From positions 43,739 through 107,738 of the forward strand of contig NZ_KE387201.1 in assembly GCF_000430705.1 (NCBI RefSeq): a DNA stretch of 64,000 nt, written 5' to 3'. The notes beneath the pieces were generated by a model. That model saw only the letters and a program-made list of their open reading frames with translations, made no database searches and was not told the DNA's origin. This DNA is from Arthrobacter castelli DSM 16402 (GTDB lineage: Bacteria; Actinomycetota; Actinomycetes; Actinomycetales; Micrococcaceae). Each line of letters opens with the position of its first letter. Within the stretch, counting starts at the first letter, position 1. Of this stretch, positions 35,025 to 44,245 are shown one piece after another. The translations under genes and the position numbers were made by a program.

Positions 35025-35642
35025 GTGAAAGCCCCTGTTGTGATCAGGCCCGCCGGAGGCAGACTAAAGGGTTTGCTGGTTACTGTCGTGATGGTTCTGG
35101 CGTTGACGCTGACGGCGTGCACTGCCAGTGATCCACTGGCCAAGCAGGCAGCAGCCGGGGGGAACAAAAACTACATTGCCGGCGATGGCTCGGTGTCGGA
35201 GTATGCGGAGGAGAACCGGGGCGAGCCGGTGGAGTTTTCCTCGAAGCTCTATGACGGGACGGTGGTGGATTCGTCTGATTGGGCCGGGCAGGTGACGGTG
35301 CTGAATTTCTGGTATGCGGCGTGTCCGCCGTGCCGTGCCGAAGCGCCGGAGCTGCAGGCGCTGTATGAGAAGTACAAAGACGAGGGAGTCATGTTCTATG
35401 GCGTCAATGTCCGGGACCCGGAACCCACCGCCGCGGCGTTCGAGCGTAATTTTGGGGTCACGTATCCCAGTTTTGATGACCGGGACGGTGAGGTGTTGTT
35501 TGCCATGACGCAGTATGTGCCGCCGCAGGCGGTGCCGACCACCATTGTGCTGGACAAGCAGGGCCGTGTAGCTGCACGCATTATTGGGTTGGCGGAAAAG
35601 AGCACTCTGGATGCATTAATTTCCGACGCCGTGGCCGGGTAA
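35025..35642 (+). CDS. TlpA/ResA-type thiol-disulfide lipoprotein
   Basis: The 205-residue product has a lipoprotein signal ending LTLTAC and a thioredoxin-like domain with NFWYAACPPCRAEAP (CPPC) and a cis-Pro loop (QAVPTTIVLD). It reduces apocytochrome c cysteines outside the membrane. GGAGAG lies close to the GTG at 35025; GTG 35004 and ATG 35010 are alternatives. It is first in the tlpA-ccdA-resB-ccsB operon and follows three BlaI-type sites. Confidence 0.9.
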   Translation: MKAPVVIRPAGGRLKGLLVTVVMVLALTLTACTASDPLAKQAAAGGNKNYIAGDGSVSEYAEENRGEPVEFSSKLYDGTVVDSSDWAGQVTVLNFWYAACPPCRAEAPELQALYEKYKDEGVMFYGVNVRDPEPTAAAFERNFGVTYPSFDDRDGEVLFAMTQYVPPQAVPTTIVLDKQGRVAARIIGLAEKSTLDALISDAVAG

Positions 35643-35645
35643 CCC

Positions 35646-36449
35646 ATGGGAGTCTTCGTTGGTGCATCGGCGTCCGCTATGATGCCGGCCGTCGCTGGCA
35701 ATCCTTTTGCCGAAACGGTGCTCACCGGATCACTGGTGCTGGCTGTTCCGGTGGCTGTGCTGGCCGGGCTGGTCTCGTTCGCTTCACCGTGCGTGCTGCC
35801 GCTGGTGCCGGGATACCTGGGGTACGTCAGTGGGCTGAGCGGGGTGGATCTGCAGCAGCGCAAACGCGGGCGGATGCTGGCTGGCGTTGGCCTGTTCGTG
35901 CTCGGGTTTTCGGTGGTTTTCATGCTCATTGGTGCTGTCTTCGGCCGCCTCGGCGCCTGGTTGCAGCAGGAGGAGCAGGCGTGGGTCACCCAGGTTTCAG
36001 GCGCAGTGGTTCTCCTGATGGGTATCGTCTTTTTGGGTGGGTTCTCCTGGTTCCAACGCGAGGCGAAGATCCATGCGAAGCCGCCGGCCGGGCTGTGGGG
36101 AGCGCCGGTGCTCGGGGTAACGTTCGGGCTGGGGTGGGCCCCGTGTATTGGCCCGACATTATCGGCGATACAGTTGCTGGCATTCTCAAGTGGTGCGGGA
36201 GCGGCCAAGGGAGCAGCGTTAACACTCTTTTATAGTCTGGGCCTGGGTGTGCCGTTCCTGCTGATCGCCCTCGGTGCCCGCCGCGGCATGGGAGCCCTGG
36301 ACTTCTTCCGCCGGCACCGGCTGGCGCTGCAGCGTTTCGGCGGTGCAGTGCTGATCCTGCTGGGCCTGCTGATGGTCTCCGGCCTGTGGGGATTCTGGGT
36401 CGGGCAACTGCAGGACTGGTTCGCCAACGAGATAAGGATGCCAATCTGA
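35646..36449 (+). CDS. ccdA: Cytochrome c biogenesis protein CcdA
   Basis: The 267-residue, six-segment membrane protein has the two redox Cys regions SFASPCVLPLVPGYLGYVSG and FGLGWAPCIGPTLSAI. It carries electrons from cytoplasmic thioredoxin to TlpA/ResA. It starts 3 bases after tlpA. Confidence 0.94.
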   Translation: MGVFVGASASAMMPAVAGNPFAETVLTGSLVLAVPVAVLAGLVSFASPCVLPLVPGYLGYVSGLSGVDLQQRKRGRMLAGVGLFVLGFSVVFMLIGAVFGRLGAWLQQEEQAWVTQVSGAVVLLMGIVFLGGFSWFQREAKIHAKPPAGLWGAPVLGVTFGLGWAPCIGPTLSAIQLLAFSSGAGAAKGAALTLFYSLGLGVPFLLIALGARRGMGALDFFRRHRLALQRFGGAVLILLGLLMVSGLWGFWVGQLQDWFANEIRMPI

Positions 36450-38092
36450 TGGGCAACACCGTCAAAGACCGCACCGGTCAGGAACAGGACAGTAGCAAGC
36501 CAAGCGACGATGTCACTTTGCCCTCCCTCGGGTTCGTCGGAACGCTGCGCTTTGTCTGGCGGCAGCTGACGAGCATGCGCACGGCGCTGTTCCTGCTGCT
36601 GCTGTTGGCCGTGGCCTCAGTTCCGGGATCGCTCTTTCCGCAGCGTCCGAAGAATCCGGCCACCGTGGACCAGTACATCGAAGACCATCCGGTCGCCGGT
36701 CCCTGGCTGGACCGGCTCCAGTTTTTCGACGTCTACTCGTCGGTCTGGTTCTCGGCCATCTACCTGCTGTTGTTCATCTCCCTGGTGGGTTGTGTCATTC
36801 CCCGCGCCGCCCAGCATGCCAAGGCGATGCGGTCGAAACCGCCGCGCACCCCGCGCCGGCTCTCCCGCCTGCCCGAATACGGGGCCATGGCCATCCCGGC
36901 AACTGCCGGGATGACGCCGTCGTCGGCCATTGAAGATGCCGCCGCCTTGTTGAAGAAGCGCGGCTACCGCGTGCAGGTGCGGGACCGGGACACAGCGCGG
37001 CCCTCGGTGGGGGCCGAGCGTGGATTCCTCAAGGAAGTGGGCAACCTGCTCTTCCACTTCGCGCTGATCGGAGTATTGATCTCGTTCGCGGTCAGCGGGA
37101 TGTTCGGCTACCGGGGCCAGAAAATCCTGGTCGAAGGCGGCACGTTCGTCAACAACCTGGTTAGCTACGATTCCTTCACCCCCGGCACCAACTTCGTCAC
37201 TGAATGGATGGACCCGTTTTCGATCCGGCTCGATGACTTCAGCGTCACCTTCGAGCGGCAATCCAAGTCCAACTACGGTCAGCCGTTGGATTTCACCGCC
37301 GAGGTGACCACTAAAACCGCACCCGATGCACAGCCACGGCAGCAGGTGCTGGAAGTCAATGATCCGCTCTCCTTCAATGCCACGAATGTCTATTTGGTCG
37401 GCAACGGGTACGCACCGGTGGTCACCGTCCGCGACGGCCAGGGTAACGTCGCCTTGAGCGAACCCGTCGTCGCCCAGGTCCAGGACGCCTCCTACACCTC
37501 CACCATCGTGATCAAGGCCCCCGACGCGCAGCCATCCCAGCTAAGCTTCGTGGGCCTGTTCATCCCCACCGCCGTCACAGGCCCGGACGGCCAAACAGTG
37601 GCCAGCGACCCCGATCCGCTGAACCCGCAACTGCTGCTGGACTCCTACTACGGCGACCTCGGACTCGATAAAGGGGTGCCGACCAATGTCTATACCCTTG
37701 ACACCACCGGCCTGACACAGCTGAACGGGCGGAAACTCGATACCGGCGGGATCGTGCTGCAGGCCAACGAAACCTACCAGTTGCCCGAGGGTAAGGGGTC
37801 CATCACCTTTGAGGGCCTTAAACGCTATATCGGCGTCGACATCACCCATGATCCGGGAAAATACGGTGCACTCGTCTTTTCATCGTTGGCGGTGTTGGGG
37901 CTGCTGATGTCCCTGTTCATCGGGCGGCGCCGGGTCTGGATCCGCGCCGGAGCCCATGAAGACGGACGCACCATGGTCGAATACGGGCTGCTCGCCCGCG
38001 GCGAGGACTACCGGCTCAAGGGCGAAGGCAAAGCTCTCCGCTCCCTGTTCGACAAGAAATGGCTGACCACAAACCCTCATAAGGAACAGTAA
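36449..38092 (+). CDS. resB: Cytochrome c biogenesis protein ResB
   Basis: The 547-residue product has three N-terminal membrane segments (LRFVWRQLTSMRTALFLLLL, WFSAIYLLLFISLVGCVIPR), a large extracytoplasmic domain and a C-terminal segment. With CcsA/CcsB it forms the system II heme-transfer complex. Its ATG overlaps the ccdA stop (TGATG) and its stop overlaps the ccsB start (TAATG), so the operon is translationally coupled. Confidence 0.94.
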   Translation: MGNTVKDRTGQEQDSSKPSDDVTLPSLGFVGTLRFVWRQLTSMRTALFLLLLLAVASVPGSLFPQRPKNPATVDQYIEDHPVAGPWLDRLQFFDVYSSVWFSAIYLLLFISLVGCVIPRAAQHAKAMRSKPPRTPRRLSRLPEYGAMAIPATAGMTPSSAIEDAAALLKKRGYRVQVRDRDTARPSVGAERGFLKEVGNLLFHFALIGVLISFAVSGMFGYRGQKILVEGGTFVNNLVSYDSFTPGTNFVTEWMDPFSIRLDDFSVTFERQSKSNYGQPLDFTAEVTTKTAPDAQPRQQVLEVNDPLSFNATNVYLVGNGYAPVVTVRDGQGNVALSEPVVAQVQDASYTSTIVIKAPDAQPSQLSFVGLFIPTAVTGPDGQTVASDPDPLNPQLLLDSYYGDLGLDKGVPTNVYTLDTTGLTQLNGRKLDTGGIVLQANETYQLPEGKGSITFEGLKRYIGVDITHDPGKYGALVFSSLAVLGLLMSLFIGRRRVWIRAGAHEDGRTMVEYGLLARGEDYRLKGEGKALRSLFDKKWLTTNPHKEQ

Positions 38093-39213
38093 TGGGAATC
38101 AACGAAGCCCTGGGCGAATACAGTGAGCTGTTCATGCTGCTGGCGGCCCTGACCTATCTGATCGCCTTTGGCGCCTTCGGCTGGGACATGGCCGCCAGCA
38201 ACAGAAAACTGGCAGCTGTCAACCGCCGTGCCGGACAGCAGAACGGCACCACACATCCTGGACCCCGCTCCGGTTCCGCCGGCACCGTTACCGCGGACAT
38301 GGCCGATCCGGTGAGGGCAAAAGCTCCGGCGATGGCCGCCCGGACCAGCCACGAAGGGCTCACCGGTCCCGGAGACCGGGTCGCCCGCGTCTCCGGAGGT
38401 GGCGGCAACGCCTCGGATTCTGTAGCCGACGAGTCCCTGCTCTATACCGCGGAGCGGCGTACCGCCGCCCGGATCGGTGTCAGCGTCACCGCGTTGGCCT
38501 TTACCGTGCACCTGGCCGCCGTACTGTCCCGCGGCATCGCCGCGGGCCGGGTCCCCTGGGGCAACATGTATGAATTCGCCACCACCGGTGCGCTGGTTGT
38601 GGCCGGAGTTTTCCTGCTGGTGTTGACCCGCCGGGACCTGCGCTTCCTCGGCACCTTCGTCATAGGCCTGGTCTTAATCATGCTCATGGCGGCCACCATC
38701 GGCATGCCAACCCCGGTGGGCAACCTGGTTCCGGCCCTGCAGAGCTATTGGCTGATCATCCATGTCTCGGTCGCCGTGATCGCCTCGGCGCTGTTCACCC
38801 TGACCTTCGCGATGTCCGTGCTCCAACTCATCCAGACACGGCGCGAAGCGGCCCTGGCGGCGGGACAGGCACCGGGCATGGCTTTCATGCGGCGCGTCCC
38901 GGCCGCCCTGAGCCTGGAAAACCTGGCCTACCGCATCAACGCCGTCGCCTTCGTACTATGGACCTTCACCCTGATGGCCGGAGCCATCTGGGCCGAAGAA
39001 GCCTGGGGACGGTACTGGGGCTGGGACACCAAAGAAGTCTGGACCTTCGTCATCTGGGTCGTCTTCGCCGGCTACCTGCACGCCCGCGCCACCCGCGGCT
39101 GGACCGGAACCCGGGCAGCCTGGCTGTGCATCACCGGCTACCTGTGCATCATCTTCAACTTCGCCGTCGTCAACACTTTATTCACCGGGCTGCACTCCTA
39201 CTCCGGACTATGA
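38092..39213 (+). CDS. ccsB: Cytochrome c biogenesis protein CcsB (CcsA/ResC type)
   Basis: The 373-residue, multi-segment protein has the heme-handling tryptophan motif WGRYWGWDTKEVW near residue 305 and conserved His in segments. It moves heme across the membrane and, with ResB, attaches it to apocytochrome c. An extra 80-residue cytoplasmic linker follows the first segment. The last residues are LHSYSGL. It is the final gene of the coupled operon. Confidence 0.94.
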   Translation: MGINEALGEYSELFMLLAALTYLIAFGAFGWDMAASNRKLAAVNRRAGQQNGTTHPGPRSGSAGTVTADMADPVRAKAPAMAARTSHEGLTGPGDRVARVSGGGGNASDSVADESLLYTAERRTAARIGVSVTALAFTVHLAAVLSRGIAAGRVPWGNMYEFATTGALVVAGVFLLVLTRRDLRFLGTFVIGLVLIMLMAATIGMPTPVGNLVPALQSYWLIIHVSVAVIASALFTLTFAMSVLQLIQTRREAALAAGQAPGMAFMRRVPAALSLENLAYRINAVAFVLWTFTLMAGAIWAEEAWGRYWGWDTKEVWTFVIWVVFAGYLHARATRGWTGTRAAWLCITGYLCIIFNFAVVNTLFTGLHSYSGL

Positions 39214-39333
39214 AGGCCAAGAATCCGGCAGAAAGCCGCCGCAACGTGAACCAGCCATTCAGATGCCCGGTCCCGGGTCTCACGGCGCCTGTTTCCGGTC
39301 AGGGACCAGGCATATTCTGAGGAAAGGGGTAGA

Positions 39334-39936
39334 ATGGTCACCCGTATCCGGCCATGGCAGATCGCGATCGCCGCCATAATGCTGATAACACTGCTGCTGG
39401 GGGCTTTTGCGCTGGGCCGCACCACAACACAATCACCAGCACCGGCTGGAAACAGTATCGACGCCGGTTTCGCCAGGGACATGCAACGCCACCATGCACA
39501 AGCGGTGGAAATGTCCATGATCATCAGAGAGCAGTCCACCGACCCCCAAGTCCGCACCATGGCATACGACATCGCGCTGACCCAGCAACACCAGATCGGA
39601 CAAATGTTCACCTGGCTGCGTGACTGGAACCTGCCCCAGACCGCCGCATTGGAACCGATGTCCTGGATGTCCGGCAGTCACACCGGCATGGCAAATAACG
39701 GGCGCATGCCCGGTATGGCCTCCCCTGAAGACCTGGAACAGCTGCGAAATCTCACCGGAGACGAAGCCGACCGGCTCTATCTGAACCTCATGATCGAACA
39801 CCATCAAGCGGGAAAGGAAATGGCACAAGCGGCCCTGGACGCCTCAACAGCGACAGTACGCTCATTCGCACAGAAAAGCGCTGCACCGCAGGAAGCCGAG
39901 ATAAAAGTGATGCAGCAGATGCTCACTGAACAGTAG
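39334..39936 (+). CDS. DUF305 membrane-anchored protein (copy 1)
   Basis: The 200-residue product has one N-terminal membrane segment and two DUF305 helical halves with conserved His/Met patterns (FARDMQRHHAQAVEMSM and LNLMIEHHQAGKEMAQAA) separated by a Met-rich linker. DUF305 proteins have a ferritin-like bundle and are linked to copper resistance. A GAGGAAAGGGG binding site precedes the ATG. A lipoprotein paralogue lies at 55582. Confidence 0.88.
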   Translation: MVTRIRPWQIAIAAIMLITLLLGAFALGRTTTQSPAPAGNSIDAGFARDMQRHHAQAVEMSMIIREQSTDPQVRTMAYDIALTQQHQIGQMFTWLRDWNLPQTAALEPMSWMSGSHTGMANNGRMPGMASPEDLEQLRNLTGDEADRLYLNLMIEHHQAGKEMAQAALDASTATVRSFAQKSAAPQEAEIKVMQQMLTEQ

Positions 39937-40054
39937 CGAGGGGGAACAATAGCCCGCCCCATCCGCCAAACGACAACCAGCCGGGCCGAGGAGGCCGGCA
40001 CGGATATAACCGGCCGAAAATCCAGTTCCCCAGATACTCTGTAAGCTGGCGGCT

Positions 40055-40790
40055 TTACGAATCTAAGTAGACGGAGATGAGGGCGAACAGCGCGAAGCCG
40101 GTGGTGAGGAAGATGGGTCCGAGGCGGCTGGTTTTTCCTTCGTGGGCTTCGCCGATCATTTCTTCGACAACGACGCTGGTCAATGCGCCGCCGGTGAGCG
40201 CCAGCACCGACAGGGTAAGCACTTCCGGGGCATGGCGCAGGGCGAAGAAGCCGATTGTTGCCCCCAGGAGGATGGGAATGGTGAAGCTCAGCGCCATGAG
40301 GATCCGGGTGCGTCGGCGGATATCCGCTTGGCGCAGGGTGGCGACGGCGGCGAAGCCTTCAGGAATGTCGGCGGGAACCTGCCCCCAGAGCCAGCAGGAA
40401 TCCGAGCCCGGGGTTAAGGACGGCGGCGGTGCCGATCATGACCCCGTCACTGAACAGGTCCAAAGACACGCCGGAGAAGATCGCCAACGGGCCGGAAGTG
40501 TCCTTGTTCGACGGGAGCCTGCCCTGTACAAAGCCGATGACCTTTTCAATGCCAATGAAAGACGCCCCGCCGGCGATGAAGGCGAGAATAGGGATCCACG
40601 GTGGTACCGCCTTCAACGCTTCGGGCATGAGCTCCAAGCCGACCACGGCCAGGACAATGCCCGCGGCCAGATGCAGGGCCAGACTCAATACCCGCTCGGA
40701 GACCTTGAACATTTCCGAGGCCAGCCCGCCGAGGAAGTTCCCGGCCGCCGGCAACGCGGCCAGAGCCAGCACAAGCGTAAACCCCTGCAT
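40055..40790 (-). pseudogene. ZIP-family metal transporter, single frameshift
   Basis: The N-terminal 140 codons (LHLAAGIVLAVVGLELMPEA, FSGVSLDLFSDGVMIGTA) and the C-terminal part (ALTGGALTSVVVEEMIGE) are in different frames. In the C5 run at 40382-40386 one base too many turns the expected LALGQVPADIPEGFAA into a stop path. Removing one C restores a full ZIP permease of about 245 residues with the ADIPEG metal motif. It may be a sequencing error, phase variation or real loss. It lies 4 bases after lspA. Confidence 0.85.
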
Positions 40791-40794
40791 TCAA

Positions 40795-41307
40795 TTACTT
40801 CCTTACTGCCCTGTCAGGAAGCTGCGGGCTATGGTCTTCGCGGCCAGCGGCGAGGGTACCGATGGCGAAAATAACGGCCCCGGTGGTGATGAAGACATCT
40901 GCGAGGTTGAACGTCGGAAACCAGCCCGTGTGCAGGTAGTCCACCACACCCCGTCCTTCAATGCGGTCGATGAGGTTTCCCAATGCTCCTGCCATGACCA
41001 TTACCCCGCCGACACGTGCAATCCACGGCAGCCGCGGGGCTGCCGCCAGGATGTGGGAGCCAACGAGTACTGTGATCAGACCGGTCACCACCACGATGAC
41101 CCAGTCAGGCAGGGAGGCGCCCATGCTGAATGCAACTCCGGTGTTGCAGTGGAGGCTGACGCTTATAAAACCCATGTCGATGGCTTCTCCGCCGGCCAGC
41201 TGCGCTACCGCCGCAGCTTTGACGAGCAGATCCAGTACGGCAAGGACGGCGGCGGAAGCCAATAACAGGATCCTCAACTTCCAGCGGGATCTGGTTTCAG
41301 TCCTCAT
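40795..41307 (-). CDS. lspA: Lipoprotein signal peptidase (accessory copy)
   Basis: The 170-residue, four-segment membrane aspartyl protease has the family boxes [19 protein letters not shown] (first catalytic Asp) and FNLADVFI (second Asp). It cleaves signal peptides of lipidated prolipoproteins. ATG 41307 overlaps the CDF stop by 11 bases. LspA paralogues occur in lead/zinc resistance operons, matching its CmtR-CDF-ZIP context. Confidence 0.92.
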   Translation of the reverse strand: MRTETRSRWKLRILLLASAAVLAVLDLLVKAAAVAQLAGGEAIDMGFISVSLHCNTGVAFSMGASLPDWVIVVVTGLITVLVGSHILAAAPRLPWIARVGGVMVMAGALGNLIDRIEGRGVVDYLHTGWFPTFNLADVFITTGAVIFAIGTLAAGREDHSPQLPDRAVRK

Positions 41308-41947
41308 CAGCGCCGCTGTTTTCGACCAGTTCGCCTTCCCAGGCCTCTTTTCCTTCATGGATAGCGAAGAGAGCAATGATGAATCCGGCGACCGGGTCGA
41401 GCCAGGCCGCTCCGGTCAACATATAGAGCCCTACTCCCAGCAGCGTGGAAATGCTCAGCAGCACGCAGATTCTGGTCTCGGCGGCGTCGGCCAGAATCAG
41501 ATTGTCTGCAAGCCGTGTCCCGACCCGTTTCTTCATGGCCGCAAGAACCGGCATCACGATCAGTGAGAGCACCAACAGGATAATCGCCACCGGTGAGGAC
41601 TCCGGCGCTGCACCTTCAATCAGGCTCCGGACACCTTCAAAGGTCACATATGCGGCCAGGATGAAGAAGGTCACGGCGACCAGCTTCAGAACCAGCCGCT
41701 CTTTATGTTCATCCGCACGCCCATGACGGAGGCGCCCGGCGAGCCGGAGACCGACGAGCACGGCGGCGATGGATTCAATACCGGAATCAATCCCAAAGCC
41801 GATGACCGAAACGAGTCCGGCCATGATGCCGACCGTGATCGCGACCGCACCCTCGATCACGTTGTAGGCGACGGTGAACTGGGCAAGCCGCAGCCCCTGA
41901 CGCGTCAGTCGTTCGACTTCCTCGGTTTTCAGCGGCGTGGAGGTCAT
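41297..41947 (-). CDS. Cation diffusion facilitator-type metal exporter
   Basis: The 216-residue product has five to six membrane segments with acidic metal sites FGIDSGIES and ADAAETR, in the CDF pattern but without a long C-terminal domain. It likely exports Zn, Cd or similar divalent ions. Its start overlaps the cmtR stop and its stop overlaps lspA. Confidence 0.85.
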   Translation of the reverse strand: MTSTPLKTEEVERLTRQGLRLAQFTVAYNVIEGAVAITVGIMAGLVSVIGFGIDSGIESIAAVLVGLRLAGRLRHGRADEHKERLVLKLVAVTFFILAAYVTFEGVRSLIEGAAPESSPVAIILLVLSLIVMPVLAAMKKRVGTRLADNLILADAAETRICVLLSISTLLGVGLYMLTGAAWLDPVAGFIIALFAIHEGKEAWEGELVENSGADED

Positions 41948-42294
41948 GAACCGGCATCCTTCGCCGTTCCGTAGTGTGGACAGAGCGCCACTTTGTACCC
42001 GGTGGCAGCCAGCAGTCCTTCAGCGGCAGCCAACGTCTCCATCAGCTCTGGGCGGCTCAACGAATAAAACGTCTGCCGCCCCACGGCCCGGCCTTCAATC
42101 AATTTGCAATCACGCAGGCAAGCGACATGTGCTGAAACCGTCGACTGCGCCAGGGACAGCTGCTCGACAAGATCCCGCACCCTGGCCCCTCCCGAAGCCA
42201 GCACCTGCACAATCGCCAAGCGGGTCGGATCAGCCAGAGAATGGAATAATGCCACGGCGGGGCTGGTATCCACCTGAGTATTATTGATCGTCAT
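41944..42294 (-). CDS. cmtR: CmtR-type ArsR-family Cd/Pb sensor
   Basis: The 116-residue repressor has the recognition-helix STVSAHVACLRDCKLIEG with two Cys five positions apart and a third Cys at the C-terminus (ALCPHYGT). This is the three-cysteine set used by mycobacterial CmtR for Cd(II) and Pb(II). It heads the cmtR-CDF-lspA-ZIP operon and should repress its own promoter. Confidence 0.9.
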   Translation of the reverse strand: MTINNTQVDTSPAVALFHSLADPTRLAIVQVLASGGARVRDLVEQLSLAQSTVSAHVACLRDCKLIEGRAVGRQTFYSLSRPELMETLAAAEGLLAATGYKVALCPHYGTAKDAGS

Positions 42295-42298
42295 AACC

Positions 42299-42309
42299 CG
42301 ATATTATCG
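42299..42309. promoter_or_regulatory. Candidate CmtR operator
   Basis: CGATATTATCG is a perfect palindrome around one base, 5 bases from the cmtR start in an AT-rich stretch that includes TATTAT. Its position fits autorepression. The 140 bases beyond it, up to the reductase gene end, hold nothing else I can name. Confidence 0.45.
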
Positions 42310-42448
42310 CGGCGAGACGGTCATGCCAATCCCCGAGAACTTGCCCATCCGTTTCAAACATCCGCTTGTGTCGCAAAGGTCCTCTCATAAGGGAGGCCGG
42401 GGGCCCCGGGGCCGGTTCCGGGCCCCAAGTATGGCTTCCCTGCAGGTG

Positions 42449-43801
42449 TCAGATCATGGATCCTAAATCTGAGCCGGTTGATGGGTAGGTGGCGGTTGTT
42501 GATTTGATTTGTCGGGTGGTCAGGCCGTGTTTTATGGCCATGCTGATGGTGTTTGCGAGTTCGGCGTATTCGGCTCCGAACAGGTGTGCGCCGACTATGC
42601 GGTCGTTTGATTTATCCACCAGGATTTTGGTCGCCCCGGCGGTTTCGCCGATCCGGTAGTTCGAGTACCAGCCGCTGGTATTGGTGTAACGGACATCCAC
42701 ATTCAGGCCACTGTCCCGTGCCTCGTGTTCAAGCATGCCGATCCGGACGAGTTCAGGGATCGTGAAGACTGCCGTCGGAATGGCCGCGTAGTCCGGAACC
42801 GTGGAGCCGGATTTGAGCATGTTGGAAGCGGCGACTTTCGCTTCGATCACGGCCACCGGGGTCAGCGGCATGCCAGCGGTGTCCGTGGAGTCACCCGCTG
42901 CGTAGACGTTAGGGTTCGTCTTGCTTTGAAGATGGCCGGCGACCTCGACACCGTGTTTGCCGTAGGCCACCTGGCCGGCTTCAAGGTTCAAGCGGGACAG
43001 GTCCGGTACCCGCCCTGCACCGTGGACGACGAGATCCGCATCAATGGTTGCCGGGGTGCCGGACCTATCGATGTGGACCCGGTACCCGTCGTTGGTCTGT
43101 TCGACGCCGGTGATGTTCGTGCTGGGCTGCACTTCGACTCCGGCCTCGGAACCTCGGTCAATCAGCAGTTCGACAAGGTCCGCGTCAAAAGCCTTCAGTG
43201 GCCGCGCACCACGGTCGACGATGACCGGGGAACTTCCCGCGCGGGCGGCGATGTGGGCGAACTCGAAGGAGACGAAGCCACCACCAACGAATACGATCCG
43301 GGGCGGAAGTGCATCAAGGTTCAAGAACTCGGTGCTGTCGATCAGGTGTTCCTGGCCTGGGAAGTCCAGGGGCCGAGGCGTGGCGCCGGTTGCGATAAGG
43401 ACCTTCGAGACGTCATAGGTATCCCCGGAGACGTCGATGCTTGTGGGTCCGGTGAAAGTTGCCGTCCCGTGGAGTGTGTGCACGCCGTGCGCCCGCAGGT
43501 CCTCTTCCATACTCTGCGGTACGGGATCGGTGAACCCGTGTTTGTGGTTCATCAGCTCACCCCAGTTGATGGACAGGTCCCCGTTATCGATACCTTTACC
43601 GCGCATGAGGCGGGCGCTCTCCATCACCTCGGCGGCGCGCCGGAGGATCTTCTTCGGGTCGCATCCGCGCAGAGCGCACGTGCCACCGTAGGGAAGTTCG
43701 TCAACGATCGCGACACGCCACCCCTGGGAGGAGCATTTCGTTGCCGCAGCGATGCCGGCCATCCCGGCCCCGATCACCAGCAGGTCATAATCATCACTCA
43801 T
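42449..43801 (-). CDS. FAD-dependent disulfide reductase, MerA/GR-related
   Basis: The 450-residue flavoprotein has GAGMAGIAAAT, the redox box GGTCALRGCDPKK (CX4C), the NAD(P) fold VGGGFVSFEFAHIAARAG and the YAAGDSTDTAG FAD motif. It lacks the N-terminal HMA domain and the C-terminal Cys-Cys pair of mercuric reductase. The usual His-Glu catalytic dyad region reads TYPSTGSD, so His is Tyr. Substrate is therefore open; a metal or thiol role is implied by the MerR-type promoter. ATG 43801 is preceded by GAGGAG. Confidence 0.8.
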   Translation of the reverse strand: MSDDYDLLVIGAGMAGIAAATKCSSQGWRVAIVDELPYGGTCALRGCDPKKILRRAAEVMESARLMRGKGIDNGDLSINWGELMNHKHGFTDPVPQSMEEDLRAHGVHTLHGTATFTGPTSIDVSGDTYDVSKVLIATGATPRPLDFPGQEHLIDSTEFLNLDALPPRIVFVGGGFVSFEFAHIAARAGSSPVIVDRGARPLKAFDADLVELLIDRGSEAGVEVQPSTNITGVEQTNDGYRVHIDRSGTPATIDADLVVHGAGRVPDLSRLNLEAGQVAYGKHGVEVAGHLQSKTNPNVYAAGDSTDTAGMPLTPVAVIEAKVAASNMLKSGSTVPDYAAIPTAVFTIPELVRIGMLEHEARDSGLNVDVRYTNTSGWYSNYRIGETAGATKILVDKSNDRIVGAHLFGAEYAELANTISMAIKHGLTTRQIKSTTATYPSTGSDLGSMI

Positions 43802-43891
43802 CTGGATTTCGCTCTCCTCATCAAAACCATTGGGTTGCTCGTGGCGTGAATTCAATATCGACGTAACCGTCCGCGGTTCGCGCTTGGGTGC

Positions 43892-44191
43892 TCAACGGAC
43901 GGGCAGCGCTGCCCTGACCTGCTCGAGGGTGGGCGCGCCGGCAGGCCCTTTATCAGTCATGTATCGGCGGCACGCCAACCCGACCGGGGTGGAGGCATCA
44001 GCGAACACATCAACCCCATCGATCAGAATGCTCGGGGAGCCGTGGAAGCCAACCTGTTCGGCCTCTTCCACCGTGTCGACCGTCTGCCGCTTCACAACAA
44101 TCTCTGGCCGTTCCGCGGCGAGCAGCATCAGCCGCTCGTCTGCGATTTTCCAGTTTGGGCAGTCGTCGAAGTACTGCAACGTGATCTCCAT
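43892..44191 (-). CDS. Thioredoxin-like small protein
   Basis: The 99-residue product starts MEITLQYFDDCPNWKIADER and has a cis-Pro loop (HGSPSILIDGVDVFAD). It has a DDCPNW single-Cys site in place of CXXC and a later Cys (LACRRYM). Similar proteins lie beside mercury-resistance genes. It is first in the MerR-controlled operon, 90 bases before the reductase. Confidence 0.8.
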   Translation of the reverse strand: MEITLQYFDDCPNWKIADERLMLLAAERPEIVVKRQTVDTVEEAEQVGFHGSPSILIDGVDVFADASTPVGLACRRYMTDKGPAGAPTLEQVRAALPVR

Positions 44192-44198
44192 GCTTTGA

Positions 44199-44230
44199 CC
44201 CTAAACCTTGCAGCACCGTAGAAGGTCAAG
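44199..44230 (-). promoter_or_regulatory. MerR-type promoter with 19-bp spacer
   Basis: On the minus strand TTGACC (44225-44230) and TTTAGG (44200-44205) are separated by 19 bases, the overlong spacing that only MerR-family activators correct. The spacer holds the dyad ACCTT-N12-AAGGT (44205-44226). It drives the thioredoxin-like/reductase operon, divergent from merR. Confidence 0.85.
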
Positions 44231-44245
44231 GGATAGGATGAGACC

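Noticed and set aside
42449..43801. Mercuric reductase
   Set aside because: The HMA domain and C-terminal vicinal Cys are absent and the His-Glu dyad region is altered.
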